Assembly: GCF_003390845.1 (NCBI RefSeq) | Contig: NZ_QMEK01000006.1 | Span: 186,001 to 250,000 of the forward strand | Length of the DNA stretch: 64,000 nt | Reading direction: 5' to 3' | Origin: Tropicimonas sp. IMCC34043 | GTDB lineage: Bacteria; Pseudomonadota; Alphaproteobacteria; Rhodobacterales; Rhodobacteraceae | Shown here: positions 17,387 through 25,871 of the stretch, one piece after another | How positions within the stretch are numbered: the first letter of the stretch is position 1 | Layout of the letters: the number at the start of each line of letters is the position of its first letter | Made by a program: the position numbers and the translations under genes | The notes under the pieces: model-generated | Database searches by the model: none | The model's input: only the letters and a program-made list of their open reading frames with translations | What the model was told of the DNA's origin: nothing

Positions 17387-18214
17387 CTATGCGATTGTTT
17401 GGACCCGCTGCAAAACATCTCCGGCCAATTTGCAAAGGCCCTCGTTGTTATCATGATATGGGATAAAACGTATCTGACCCAGATCGAATGGCACGTCGTC
17501 CTTCGACTGCGTAATTAAAATCACCTTCTTTCCTAGTGCATGTGCAATTCCAGCCTCATAGAACACATTGGGGTTCTTCCCGGTAAGATCGCAAATCACG
17601 ATGTTAGACGTGCAGAGTAGCTCGGTAACATCATCCATAATGCGATTGTTATTCCAGAAGTCGTCTGCGCGATGACACTCATAACCTTCCGCCGTAAGAG
17701 ACCTCTTAATTTCCTGATAGGCTCTACTAAAAGTTTCAGAGAACGGCATCATCATCGAGACTAGTTTTGGATTCGTCGGCTTTGTACTCATATTTAGGAC
17801 ATCTTGAGTCGGCCGACTGTCGAAACCTCTTCGATACAATGTGTAGAAGAGATCGGCATCTTTTATTGCCCAATGATTCCGCGAAAACTCCCACTCATCA
17901 ATATTAAGCTCATCTGCCAGCGCTACTATGTCAGCGTTCGTGAGGCGGGGAATGCTGGGATCGATAGTGTACTGAAACCGGTAGTCACTGCCCCGCACTT
18001 CAACTTTGGAAATTCGGCCGACTAGCGCAATTTGATCTTTTTTGCCCTCTCCCATAAATACTGTCGGCATCGCCATTACCGCAAGTATGTCAAGCACACC
18101 ACTTGGCATGAAATCATTGGCAACCTTGTCGTCGGTGTGTTCAAATACTCGACTGATAGGGATCGTGCCCCTCTTCTCGCCTTCGAGGCTGCTTGAGACA
18201 ATTAAATTGAACAT
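17387..18214 (-). CDS. Protein with C-terminal nucleoside-deoxyribosyltransferase/TIR-like domain
   Basis: 275 residues. The C-terminal 125 residues carry M-M-M-P-F (154-158), a basic/acidic helix, I-V-I-C-D-L-T-G (205-212) and N-P-N-V-F-Y-E-A-G-I-A-H-A-L (214-227), with Glu220 at the catalytic position. These are marks of the nucleoside 2-deoxyribosyltransferase/TIR-like fold, widely used as NAD-cleaving or nucleotide-sensing effector in bacterial immunity. Residues 1-140 are unrecognised: a beta-rich part (IALVGRISKVEVRGSDYRF) then helices. It lies directly upstream of the ATPase-TOPRIM gene and is probably cotranscribed. No signal peptide, so cytosolic. Confidence 0.65.
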   Translation of the reverse strand: MFNLIVSSSLEGEKRGTIPISRVFEHTDDKVANDFMPSGVLDILAVMAMPTVFMGEGKKDQIALVGRISKVEVRGSDYRFQYTIDPSIPRLTNADIVALADELNIDEWEFSRNHWAIKDADLFYTLYRRGFDSRPTQDVLNMSTKPTNPKLVSMMMPFSETFSRAYQEIKRSLTAEGYECHRADDFWNNNRIMDDVTELLCTSNIVICDLTGKNPNVFYEAGIAHALGKKVILITQSKDDVPFDLGQIRFIPYHDNNEGLCKLAGDVLQRVQTIA

Positions 18215-18306
18215 CGCACACTCCAGGTCTTTTCTCGTTTTGTACTAAATACCGCCTAACCCTATGGTTAACCGCGGAAGAACTTAAGTATACGTTGCTT
18301 TACCCG

Positions 18307-18828
18307 TCATTTGACCTCCGAGCCGTCGTCGGAGGCTTCGTCGCCAACGCTCTCAAAATGGTCTACTTCGTCGGGACTAGCGTGATCGACCTCATCGCGC
18401 GGCCAATATCCGCGCCCCTTCAAATGCACAATTCTATCCTGCATTCGCCAGAGCATGGTTTGCAGCACGACTGGAGGGTTCTTTCCATGAATTGTTATGC
18501 CTTTACTCGGGAGCGCCTCAATCAATTCATCGCGGTTCATGGGCTCACCATGCTCACGCAAGATCTCACGGGCGGCCTCCGCAACCACTTCCTTCCTGGG
18601 GTTTCTCGGCTTTTGAGGCGGTGTGACGACGGCGTCGTCTTCGATCGCCGCAGAGCTGGCGTGTCCGCCGGGAGCTGGACGGCCGGAATACTCTTCCCAT
18701 TGACGAATGAAGCTGTCAGCACGGTCGACTGCGGACTGCCACTCGGTGATCTGACGCTTTGCCGTGGCTATCCTCTCGGATAGCTCAGCCCTCACTTTCA
18801 CGGCCTTTTCAATTGCGATATCGGACAT
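18307..18828 (-). CDS. Coiled-coil protein with HARE-HTH-like winged helix
   Basis: 173 residues from ATG 18828, preceded by a strong GGAGG. Residues 1-50 are a charged coiled coil; 51-78 are a disordered linker; 80-145 resemble a HARE-HTH/winged-helix domain (VVAEAAREILREHGEPM, ELIEALPSKGI, then a strand with K-G-R-G-Y-W). The tail is acidic and low complexity. HARE-HTH domains are linked with DNA modification and restriction contexts. It is the first gene of the minus-strand cargo trio (93-nt gap to the next) and could be its DNA-binding regulator or sensor. Confidence 0.6.
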   Translation of the reverse strand: MSDIAIEKAVKVRAELSERIATAKRQITEWQSAVDRADSFIRQWEEYSGRPAPGGHASSAAIEDDAVVTPPQKPRNPRKEVVAEAAREILREHGEPMNRDELIEALPSKGITIHGKNPPVVLQTMLWRMQDRIVHLKGRGYWPRDEVDHASPDEVDHFESVGDEASDDGSEVK

Positions 18829-18943
18829 TGTATCCTCCGAAACAGTTCTAGACACTTGGTTACATGCCAGCTAGCACACAGTCAAAGCAATTCCATTCAC
18901 GAAGGTAAATGTCTCTTGAATGGGGAATGGGGCGGGGGTACAA

Positions 18944-18979
18944 CGTTTTCATGGGGATTCGGTCCCAGAAATGAAAACG
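18944..18979. repeat. 9-bp inverted repeat upstream of the cargo island
   Basis: CGTTTTCAT (18944-18952) and ATGAAAACG (18971-18979) form a perfect inverted repeat with an 18-nt spacer, 116 nt upstream of the HARE-HTH start codon. It could be an operator or a weak hairpin; no T-run follows. Confidence 0.35.
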
Positions 18980-20422
18980 GCTCCGCCGAGGTGTTACAGC
19001 ACCAAGGAAGAGCCGGTTCCGAATTCGGAGCGCCAAATGTATGTGGTCGGGCGCGCTCCAGCGTGCAGGAAATCTTGATCCCCTCGCTTGTGGGAATCTA
19101 GGCCATTTCCAGCATCGCTTCAAGGCCTCGTCACAGAAGGACTTGGCTGATGGCGCATTCGCGCATCTGTCACCGTGTCCGCCCGTACACTCGCGTCCGC
19201 TTCGGTCGGATCGAGAATGTGCGTGCGCACAATCGGTGCTGTGGGTAACAGCCCGCACAATATCTGGCGTGCACCTATGCAATTTGCAGGGAAGTGCCAG
19301 CTAACCTGATCGACCTCTTTTCGGTCGCCGCCGGGCGGCTTCGTCCCCCGGCGGCTTTTTTTGTCTCGAGTTCTCTGCGCTCTCCTAAGTATCCGGCTTG
19401 CCCTGGTGCGGGAGATCATTGCTCGCGAAGTGCCCATTCAACAGGGAAAGGCGGGTCTGTTTTGCGCTTGCTGATTGGCAAGATGTGAGCGGCTTCGATG
19501 TTAGATCGCCTTCGACACACACGAATCTGTCGATCATTCTTCGTCAGACATCCATGTTGTATCGGTTGGAACACCGCGTCAATCAATCGACGTATCGGGA
19601 TAGATGAGTGTGCGGGACGAAACGGTGAACGCTTGCGAGCTGCCTCTTGAGCCGATCAAGCGTCTAAATTGGCTCTGATGAATTGTCTTCACGGCCGCGC
19701 ACTCGTCACACTGTGGTCGTCGGAGACTTGCAAATGATCGTCGTCAACCTCTTTTGTGTTCGGTGCATGTCGGGCAGCACGATGAACCTCGCCCTACATT
19801 CCCTCTACAACATTCCCTGAATTGTCCTGGTGTACGAATTCGCTTCGGCCGCTGCCGCATAGCCGCAATCCCACCTGTGAACTCAGAGCACTGCAGGCTT
19901 GTTCGTTTCGCCTTTGGAACCCGGTGTGCGCTTTGGGCGCGCTTGATTGTTTTCTTAGCGTCGACGGTACGTGGAGAAATACTCACTTTCAAGATTCCCT
20001 CGACGACTTACCCTGCCCCCTATCCGTCCTCCGCCAGCGCCGTCGAGGATACGCAACAATTCCCGCAACGTTGGCGGCGCGTCCGTCCGGTATTGTGTTG
20101 TTATTAATATATAAAAATCTCGCCTCATGGGCGGTTCGCTTCATCCCCAGCGCGCCACTTCACCATTTCCCGTTTGAAATTCATCTATCGCCCGGAGTGG
20201 ACAGGTTAATTCTTGCGTCCACAGGTCTTCGGTCCGGTCGTGCAGCGGAGGTGTCGCAAATGCCGGTAGAAGGAGCGTCTTCTCCGCGATCAGATCGGCA
20301 GTTTGGCTGAATTTCGCAACGGCCTGACAGAGACTGTATCGCGAGCTCGAACGACTCCTCAAAGGTATGGCGAGGCCCCCAGACCGGCCGCAGCTTTCGC
20401 GACCCCGCGAGTCGCCACGGGC
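18980..20422. other. Gene-poor stretch
   Basis: About 1.4 kb with no convincing gene on either strand. Open frames here are short, lack good ribosome binding sites and have inconsistent codon use. I see one strong terminator (19327-19362) but no matching upstream gene, no tRNA and no transposase similarity. It probably marks an old junction between prophage 1 cargo and host DNA. Confidence 0.5.
19327..19362 (+). terminator. Strong intrinsic terminator with no assigned gene
   Basis: GCCGCCGGG (19327-19335) pairs perfectly with CCCGGCGGC (19347-19355) and is followed directly by seven T. This is a textbook rho-independent terminator on the plus strand. No plus-strand gene is recognisable in the preceding 400 nt, so it either ends an unseen small RNA or is a remnant of a lost gene. 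Confidence 0.75.
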
Positions 20423-20620
20423 AAAGACGCGCCCTGGGTTCGGCCCGACGGGCCGGATAGCCAGCCGCACAACCCCGAGTATCTGACCCATCTCGTCAGC
20501 AAATTTGCCTATGACGATACAATCCTTTCGACCGATGCCGGCGCGCCGACGGTCGAGCCGACGCGTGACATCGGGGGCAGCGGCAGGCGCCCGCTGTCTT
20601 TCCCGGCAATTCTTGGGTCG
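20423..20620 (+). pseudogene. Remnant of a TPP-dependent pyruvate oxidase-like enzyme
   Basis: One frame reads G-K-D-A-P-W-V-R-P-D-G-P, then N-P-E-Y-L-T-H-L-V-S-K-F-A and D-D-T-I-L-S-T-D-A-G-A-P-T-V. This fits the region of thiamine-pyrophosphate enzymes (PoxB type) just before the TPP-binding core, where A-D-D-A-x-x-x-x-D-V-G-x-P-x-V is common. After about 50 residues similarity fades into G-R-R-P-L-S-F and unrelated sequence. No start, no TPP motif and no flanking domains remain, so it is a fragment. Confidence 0.4.
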
Positions 20621-20809
20621 AGGGCGCCTGTGGACCAGCCGCCGACGCAGTCCTTGATCAAATTCGAACAGACCAAGGAGGTTGCCTTTACATGCTGAAG
20701 GCGATCCTCGATGGCTGTGGCGACGAAGTCCATGAACCGGCCGCGACAGATTTGCGGCAATCCCCGTCGCGAGCGTCTGGCGGGAAACGACTTTCCAGGC
20801 GCGCGCAGG

Positions 20810-22000
20810 TCACGTCCTGCGCTGGAGGCTTGCAATCTGGAGCGCGACCCCGCCGCCGGCAAGCAGAACGCCAAGCAGCGTCACGCCGCTCCAGCCGGCC
20901 GTCTTCCATGCCCAGACTGCCGCGGCAGAGCCGATTGCGCCGCCGAGGAACATGCAACTCATGAACAGCGTATTGATCCGTGCGCGCGCCTCGGGACGCA
21001 GCGCATAGACGATGTGCTGGTTCGAAACCATCGCGCTCTGCACGCCAAAGTCGAGCAGGATGACGCCGACGATCAACCCGGCGAGCGAGGTCCAAAGACC
21101 GAACACCCCCCAGGCCAGAAGCGTCAGCAAGGCGCCGAAGGCAATCGTCTGGTGCGGTCCGCGCCGGTCCGCGACCCGCCCCGCGACGGGCGCGGCAAGC
21201 ACACCGACGGCGCCAACGATGCCGAACAACCCGGCGACATCGGCACCAAGGCCGAAGCGCGGCTGTTGCAGGCGCAGCGCCAGGATGGTCCAGAAGGCGC
21301 TGAAGGCGCCAAAAAGCAACGCCTGCGTGAGGGCCGCCCGTCGCAAGGCGGCGAATTCGCGCCACAAGCCGACGAGCGAGCCGAGCAGCGCGCCATAGCC
21401 AAGCTGCGAGTCCGGCCTGCTGCGCGGCAGCCGCCAGGCCATGACCGCGCCGGTGCCAAGCGCCAGCGGCACGCCAAGCCAGAACATCTCTCTCCAGCCG
21501 GCGTGGGTGGCGACAAATCCCGCGACCGTTCGGCTGAGCAGGATACCGCAGAGCAGCCCGGCCATCACGGTTCCAACCGTGGCGCCCCGCCGCTCTGGCG
21601 CCGCAAGATGAGCGGCAAGCGGCACGATCTGCTGGGCCACGGTGGATGCCGCCCCCACGAGAAGCGATGCCGCCACAACCAGTGCCGCGGTAGGGGAAAC
21701 CGCAACCATCGCCAGCGCCGCGGCAAGCGCCACGAACTGGATAACGATCAGCGTCTTGCGCTCGATCAGATCGCCCAGCGGAACCAGCAGAAGCAGCCCG
21801 GCCGCATAGCCGAGCTGCGTCGCCGTCGGCACCAGGCTGGTGATTCCGCCCGGCAGTGCCTGCTCCATGACGCCGAGCATCGGCTGGTTGTAGTAGATAT
21901 TGGCAACCGCGACCCCTGCAGCCACCGCCATCGCGAGGATCAGGCCCCTGCCAGCGGGGTTGGCGGTTGCCGACCCGGGTTTGTGTGCGACGGCCGTCAT
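20810..22000 (-). CDS. MFS transporter (drug or sugar exporter type)
   Basis: 396 residues with about 12 hydrophobic segments. The N-terminal [10 protein letters not shown] motif in helix 1 and the [13 protein letters not shown] segment (MFS loop 2-3 signature) identify an NepI/YdhP-like major facilitator subgroup of inner-membrane exporters. AGGAGA precedes the ATG. The gene is divergent from ltnD, and an 18-bp perfect palindrome lies 46 nt upstream of its start. Substrate unknown. Confidence 0.85.
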   Translation of the reverse strand: MTAVAHKPGSATANPAGRGLILAMAVAAGVAVANIYYNQPMLGVMEQALPGGITSLVPTATQLGYAAGLLLLVPLGDLIERKTLIVIQFVALAAALAMVAVSPTAALVVAASLLVGAASTVAQQIVPLAAHLAAPERRGATVGTVMAGLLCGILLSRTVAGFVATHAGWREMFWLGVPLALGTGAVMAWRLPRSRPDSQLGYGALLGSLVGLWREFAALRRAALTQALLFGAFSAFWTILALRLQQPRFGLGADVAGLFGIVGAVGVLAAPVAGRVADRRGPHQTIAFGALLTLLAWGVFGLWTSLAGLIVGVILLDFGVQSAMVSNQHIVYALRPEARARINTLFMSCMFLGGAIGSAAAVWAWKTAGWSGVTLLGVLLAGGGVALQIASLQRRT

Positions 22001-22046
22001 GACATTCTCCTAGTGAACGGGATCTTCAGCGCTCGGCGCTCGGGGA

Positions 22047-22064
22047 CTGCGATCATGATCGCAG
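22047..22064. promoter_or_regulatory. 18-bp perfect palindrome, operator candidate
   Basis: CTGCGATCATGATCGCAG is self-complementary over its full length and sits between the divergent MFS and ltnD genes, closer to the MFS start. Such dyads are typical regulator-binding sites; which protein binds is unknown. Confidence 0.45.
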
Positions 22065-22133
22065 CCTATTTGGCCCAAGCGCCCGGCGGTATCCAAATCT
22101 GAGTATGACTGCGGCCACCGCGGTGTGTCGATT

Positions 22134-22175
22134 TGTTATTTTATGATACATTTCGGGAATGTGTGTTATTTTTTG
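22134..22175. promoter_or_regulatory. Direct repeats TGTTATTTT, candidate DeoR operator upstream of ltnD
   Basis: TGTTATTTTATG (22134-22145) and TGTTATTTTTTG (22164-22175) are spaced exactly 30 nt start to start in an AT-rich stretch 60-100 nt before ltnD. Direct repeats are common operators for DeoR-family repressors, and one is encoded in this operon at 25872. The repeat is visible; the pairing is inferred. Confidence 0.4.
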
Positions 22176-22235
22176 TTGATTTTGGCTGGATCTTGTGACG
22201 TTGTGAGACTCAAGAACGGAAAAAGGGGGGGCATC

Positions 22236-23144
22236 ATGTCGTCAGCAAAAGATCTCCGCGTATGTGTCGTCGGCCTGGGGTCGATGGGTATGGGGGCTGC
22301 CGTGTCCTGCGTGCGGGCGGGTTTGCGTACCTGCGGTATCGACCTTGACGCCGGACGCAGGCAGGCCTTCGTCGAAAGTGGTGCCGAAGACGTGGCTGCC
22401 GCGGCGACCAATCTTTCCGGAGCGTTCGACGCCGTCGTGGTACTGGTGGTCAATGCGGCTCAGGCCCGGCAGGCGATCCTCGGGGACGGTGGGATCGCTG
22501 CCAGGGTCAAGCCCGGCGGGGCGGTGATGGTCAGCTCAACCCAATCGGCCGACGATGCCCGCGCGCTGGGGCGCGACCTGGAAAAGCTGGGCCTGCTGAT
22601 GCTGGACGCGCCGGTTTCGGGCGGACCGGTGAAGGCGGCAGAGGGCGAGATGACCGTGATGGCATCGGGTTCAGATGCGGCCTTTGCGGCGCTGGCCCCG
22701 GTGCTCGATGCGATAGCTTCGAAGGTCTACCGGATCGGTGACGAGATCGGCCTCGGGTCCATGGTCAAGGTCATCCACCAGCTTCTGGCCGGGGTTCATA
22801 TCGCCGCCGGCGCCGAGGCGATGGCACTGGCGGCGCGGGCGGGCATTCCGCTTGACGTCATGTACGACGTGGTGACGAACGCCGCCGGCAATTCCTGGAT
22901 GTTCGAGAACCGCATGAAGCATGTGGTCGATGGCGACTACAGCCCGCGCTCGGCCGTCGACATCTTCGTCAAGGATCTGGGCCTCGTGACCGAGACCGGC
23001 CGCAGCCTGAAATTCCCGCTGCCGCTCGCCTCGACCGCCTTCGCCATGTTCCAGGAGGCCAGCAACGCAGGCTTCGGACGAGAGGACGACAGCGCCGTCA
23101 TCAAGACCTTTTCGGGCGTCACCCTGCCCCGGAAGGAGGCTTGA
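22236..23144 (+). CDS. ltnD: L-threonate dehydrogenase
   Basis: 302 residues from ATG 22236, a member of the 3-hydroxyisobutyrate/beta-hydroxyacid dehydrogenase family. Rossmann motif G-L-G-S-M-G-M-G (13-20), substrate motif D-A-P-V-S-G-G, and the catalytic lysine in G-S-M-V-K-V-I-H-Q-L. LtnD oxidises L-threonate to 2-oxo-tetronate with NAD. Its immediate neighbours otnK, otnC and otnI encode the rest of the pathway, which makes this call much firmer than sequence alone. Otn genes follow with 2-nt spacing or overlaps. Confidence 0.9.
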   Translation: MSSAKDLRVCVVGLGSMGMGAAVSCVRAGLRTCGIDLDAGRRQAFVESGAEDVAAAATNLSGAFDAVVVLVVNAAQARQAILGDGGIAARVKPGGAVMVSSTQSADDARALGRDLEKLGLLMLDAPVSGGPVKAAEGEMTVMASGSDAAFAALAPVLDAIASKVYRIGDEIGLGSMVKVIHQLLAGVHIAAGAEAMALAARAGIPLDVMYDVVTNAAGNSWMFENRMKHVVDGDYSPRSAVDIFVKDLGLVTETGRSLKFPLPLASTAFAMFQEASNAGFGREDDSAVIKTFSGVTLPRKEA

Positions 23145-23146
23145 TC

Positions 23147-24448
23147 ATGCAGATCGGGGTCATTGCCGACGATTTCACCGGGGCGACCGACATCGCGGGC
23201 TTTCTTGTCGCCAACGGACTGGCCACCACGCAGATGATCGGCGTGCCGGACGCGGATGCCCGGGTCGCGGGCGAGGCGGTGGTGATATCGCTCAAGTCAC
23301 GCTCGAACCCGGCTGACGAAGCCGTGGCCGACAGTCTGGCGGCGCTGACCTGGCTGCGCGCCCGTGGCTGCAAGCAGATCTTTCAGAAATACTGCTCGAC
23401 CTTCGATTCCACCGCTCACGGCAACATCGGCCCGGTGGCCGATGCGCTTCTCGATGCGCTCGACAGTGATCTGACGGTGGTCTGCCCCTCGCTGCCGGTG
23501 AACGGGCGCACCGTCTATAACGGCTATCTGTTCGTCAATGGCGTGCTGCTGGAAGACTCCGGCATGCGCGACCACCCGATCACGCCGATGCGCGACAGCA
23601 GCCTTGTGCGTCTGATGGAGGGCCAGTCGCGCGGCGCCTGCGGCGTGGTGCCGGTCGAGACCGTCGAACAGGGGGTCGATGCAGTTCGGGCGGCGATTGC
23701 GGCCGCGCGGGGCGCGGGCAAACGCTATGTGGTGCTCGACGCCATCACCGACGCGCATATCGACGTTCTGGGGCAGGCTGTCCGGGATATGGCGCTGGTC
23801 ACCGGCGGCTCGGGGCTTGCGGCCGGGATCGCGCGGGCACTATGTGCCCCGGCGCAGGCCGGTACATCCGATGCCGCGGCGGCGGGCCAGCCTCTGGCCG
23901 GCCGCGGCGTGGTGCTGGCCGGGTCCTGTTCGCAAATGACCCGCCAACAGGTCGCGGCATATCGAAAGATCGCTCCTGCGCTTGCGGTCGATCCTGCGCG
24001 TTGCGTGGCCGAGGCCGAAGCCTATGGCGCGGAACTCGCCGAATGGGTTCTGGCGCAGCCGGCGGGTGCCGACATGCCCGCCCCGCTGGTCTATGCCACG
24101 GCCGATCCCGACGCCGTGCGCAAGGTGCACGACCGGTTCGGCGCCGCCGCCTCCGAGGCGGTCGAGACGAGCTTTGCCACCATCGCGGCCCGTCTTGCCG
24201 ATGCCGGGATTACCCGCTTTGTGGTGGCGGGCGGCGAGACCTCGGGCTCCGTGGTCAAGGCGCTTGGCCTTTCGGGCTTTGCCATCGGGCCGCAGATCGC
24301 GCCGGGGGTGCCCTGGGTCCGGGCGATCAACAAGCCCTATTCGCTGGCGCTCAAATCCGGCAATTTCGGCGCCGAGGACTTTTTCCTCGACTGCCAGCCG
24401 CTCGAGGTTCGGGCGGCCTTCAAGGAGCCGCAGGAGGCGCATTCATGA
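23147..24448 (+). CDS. otnK: 3-oxo-tetronate 4-kinase
   Basis: 433 residues. N-terminal G-V-I-A-D-D-F-T-G-A-T-D is the signature of the DUF1537 four-carbon acid sugar kinases; the C-terminal nucleotide-binding part has V-V-A-G-G-E-T-S-G-S-V-V-K-A-L. The motif Q-K-Y-C-S-T-F-D-S-T is also conserved. The enzyme phosphorylates 3-oxo-tetronate at C4. I prefer ATG 23147 over an upstream TTG because it is followed at once by the conserved N-terminus and preceded by GGAGG at 23135. Confidence 0.92.
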   Translation: MQIGVIADDFTGATDIAGFLVANGLATTQMIGVPDADARVAGEAVVISLKSRSNPADEAVADSLAALTWLRARGCKQIFQKYCSTFDSTAHGNIGPVADALLDALDSDLTVVCPSLPVNGRTVYNGYLFVNGVLLEDSGMRDHPITPMRDSSLVRLMEGQSRGACGVVPVETVEQGVDAVRAAIAAARGAGKRYVVLDAITDAHIDVLGQAVRDMALVTGGSGLAAGIARALCAPAQAGTSDAAAAGQPLAGRGVVLAGSCSQMTRQQVAAYRKIAPALAVDPARCVAEAEAYGAELAEWVLAQPAGADMPAPLVYATADPDAVRKVHDRFGAAASEAVETSFATIAARLADAGITRFVVAGGETSGSVVKALGLSGFAIGPQIAPGVPWVRAINKPYSLALKSGNFGAEDFFLDCQPLEVRAAFKEPQEAHS

Positions 24449-25074
24449 GCCGGGATGCCAATGCCGAACGTCTGTGCCGGCTTTGCGCCAGCCTGTTCGA
24501 CCGGGGATATTCGGTCGGCGGGGCAGGCAACGTCTCGGTCCGACTGGACGACGGCGGCTTTCTGGTCACGCCGACGGGCGGCAGCCTGGGCCGGCTGACC
24601 CCCGACGCGCTGTCCGAGATCGACGCCGCGGGCAATCCGATGCCGGGGCCGAAGCCCTCGAAGGAATTCGCCTTTCACCGGGCGCTGTTTCAGGTCCGTC
24701 CCGATGCCGGTGCCATCGTGCACCTGCATTCGACCTATCTGACCGCGCTGTCCTGTCTGCAGGATCTGCCGCGCGACAACGCCATCCGCCCCTTCACACC
24801 CTACTACGTGATGCGGATCGGCTATATGCCGGTGATCCCCTATTACCGCCCCGGCGCGCCCGAGATCGCGCGCGATCTGGCCGAGGCCGCACAGGCGCAT
24901 CCGGTGCAGGCCTTCCTGCTGGCCTCTCACGGGGTCGTGGTGCTGGGTCGCGACATCGACGACGCGGTCAACAATGCCGAAGAGCTGGAAGAGACGGCCA
25001 AGCTCGCCTTCCTGCTGCGCGGCGAAAAGGTACGCTATCTGACCGATGATGATATCGGCGAGCTGAGGAGGTGA
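24445..25074 (+). CDS. otnC: 3-oxo-tetronate 4-phosphate decarboxylase
   Basis: 209 residues, class II aldolase/adducin fold. Zinc-binding histidines are in V-H-L-H-S-T-Y and in L-A-S-H-G-V-V-V-L-G; the G-N-V-S-V-R and K-P-S-K-E motifs bind substrate phosphate. OtnC decarboxylates 3-oxo-tetronate 4-phosphate to dihydroxyacetone phosphate, feeding lower glycolysis. Start ATG overlaps the otnK stop (ATGA). Confidence 0.9.
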   Translation: MSRDANAERLCRLCASLFDRGYSVGGAGNVSVRLDDGGFLVTPTGGSLGRLTPDALSEIDAAGNPMPGPKPSKEFAFHRALFQVRPDAGAIVHLHSTYLTALSCLQDLPRDNAIRPFTPYYVMRIGYMPVIPYYRPGAPEIARDLAEAAQAHPVQAFLLASHGVVVLGRDIDDAVNNAEELEETAKLAFLLRGEKVRYLTDDDIGELRR

Positions 25075-25078
25075 GAGA

Positions 25079-25870
25079 ATGGTTCGCATTGCTGCCAACC
25101 TGACGATGATGTTCACTGAGGTGCCGTTCCTCGACCGTTTCGCCCGGGCCGCCAACGCCGGTTTCGAAGCAGTGGAATTCCTGTTCCCCTATGACTATCC
25201 GCTCGCCGAGGTGAAGGCGCAGCTTGACCGCAATGGCCTGAAGCTGACGCTGATCAATGCCTTTGCCGGCGACTGGGCCGGCGGCGAACGCGGCTTTGCC
25301 GCCCGTCCGGGCAAGCAGACCGCGTTCGATGCGAGCGTTGCCCAGGCGCTCGACTATGCGACCGCCCTTGGATGTCCGCGCATCCATGTGATGTCGGGCC
25401 TCACCGGCGGCGAGCCCGACCGCGCCGCCTGCGAGGCGGTCTGGGTGGAGAATATGCGCAGTGCCGCCGACAAGGCGGCACGTGCGGGGCTCGATATCTC
25501 GATCGAGCCGCTGAACACCCGCGACATGCCGGGCTATTTCATCTCGCATCAGGACGAAACCCTGGCGCTGATCGACCGGCTCGACCGGCGGAACGTGCTG
25601 CTGCAATTCGATGTTTATCACGCCCAGATCATGGACGGCGACATCACCCGCCGGATCGAACGGCTGAAGGGTGCCTATGGCCATGTCCAGATCGCCTCGG
25701 TGCCCGACCGGCACGAACCCGACGAGGGCGAGCTTGACTATACCCATGTCTTCGCCGCCTTCGACCGAGTGGGGTTCGACGGCTATCTCGGCTGCGAGTA
25801 CAATCCGCGCGGCCTGACCGAGGATGGCCTTGGCTGGGCCAGACCCTATCTCAAGCGCAAGGCCGCCTGA
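25079..25870 (+). CDS. otnI: 2-oxo-tetronate isomerase
   Basis: 263 residues, TIM-barrel of the hydroxypyruvate isomerase/AP endonuclease 2 family. Visible motifs: A-A-N-L-T-M-M-F-T-E near the start, I-E-P-L-N-T-R-D-M-P-G-Y-F with the catalytic Glu, L-Q-F-D-V-Y-H-A-Q-I with metal ligands, and G-Y-L-G-C-E-Y with the second catalytic Glu. It interconverts 2-oxo- and 3-oxo-tetronate, linking the dehydrogenases to OtnK. Preceded by GAGGAGG. Confidence 0.92.
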   Translation: MVRIAANLTMMFTEVPFLDRFARAANAGFEAVEFLFPYDYPLAEVKAQLDRNGLKLTLINAFAGDWAGGERGFAARPGKQTAFDASVAQALDYATALGCPRIHVMSGLTGGEPDRAACEAVWVENMRSAADKAARAGLDISIEPLNTRDMPGYFISHQDETLALIDRLDRRNVLLQFDVYHAQIMDGDITRRIERLKGAYGHVQIASVPDRHEPDEGELDYTHVFAAFDRVGFDGYLGCEYNPRGLTEDGLGWARPYLKRKAA

Positions 25871-25871
25871 G

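Noticed and set aside
18862-19305. TGCCAGCTA direct repeat as an attachment site
   Set aside because: Only 9 nt shared and not adjacent to tRNA or integrase; expected by chance at this length.
19754-20310. Several short frames in the gene-poor stretch
   Set aside because: Overlapping frames on both strands with atypical composition and no Shine-Dalgarno; no transposase, integrase or tRNA pattern found.
20711-22102. 463-codon plus-strand frame
   Set aside because: Antisense to the MFS transporter, whose helices and signature motif are unmistakable.
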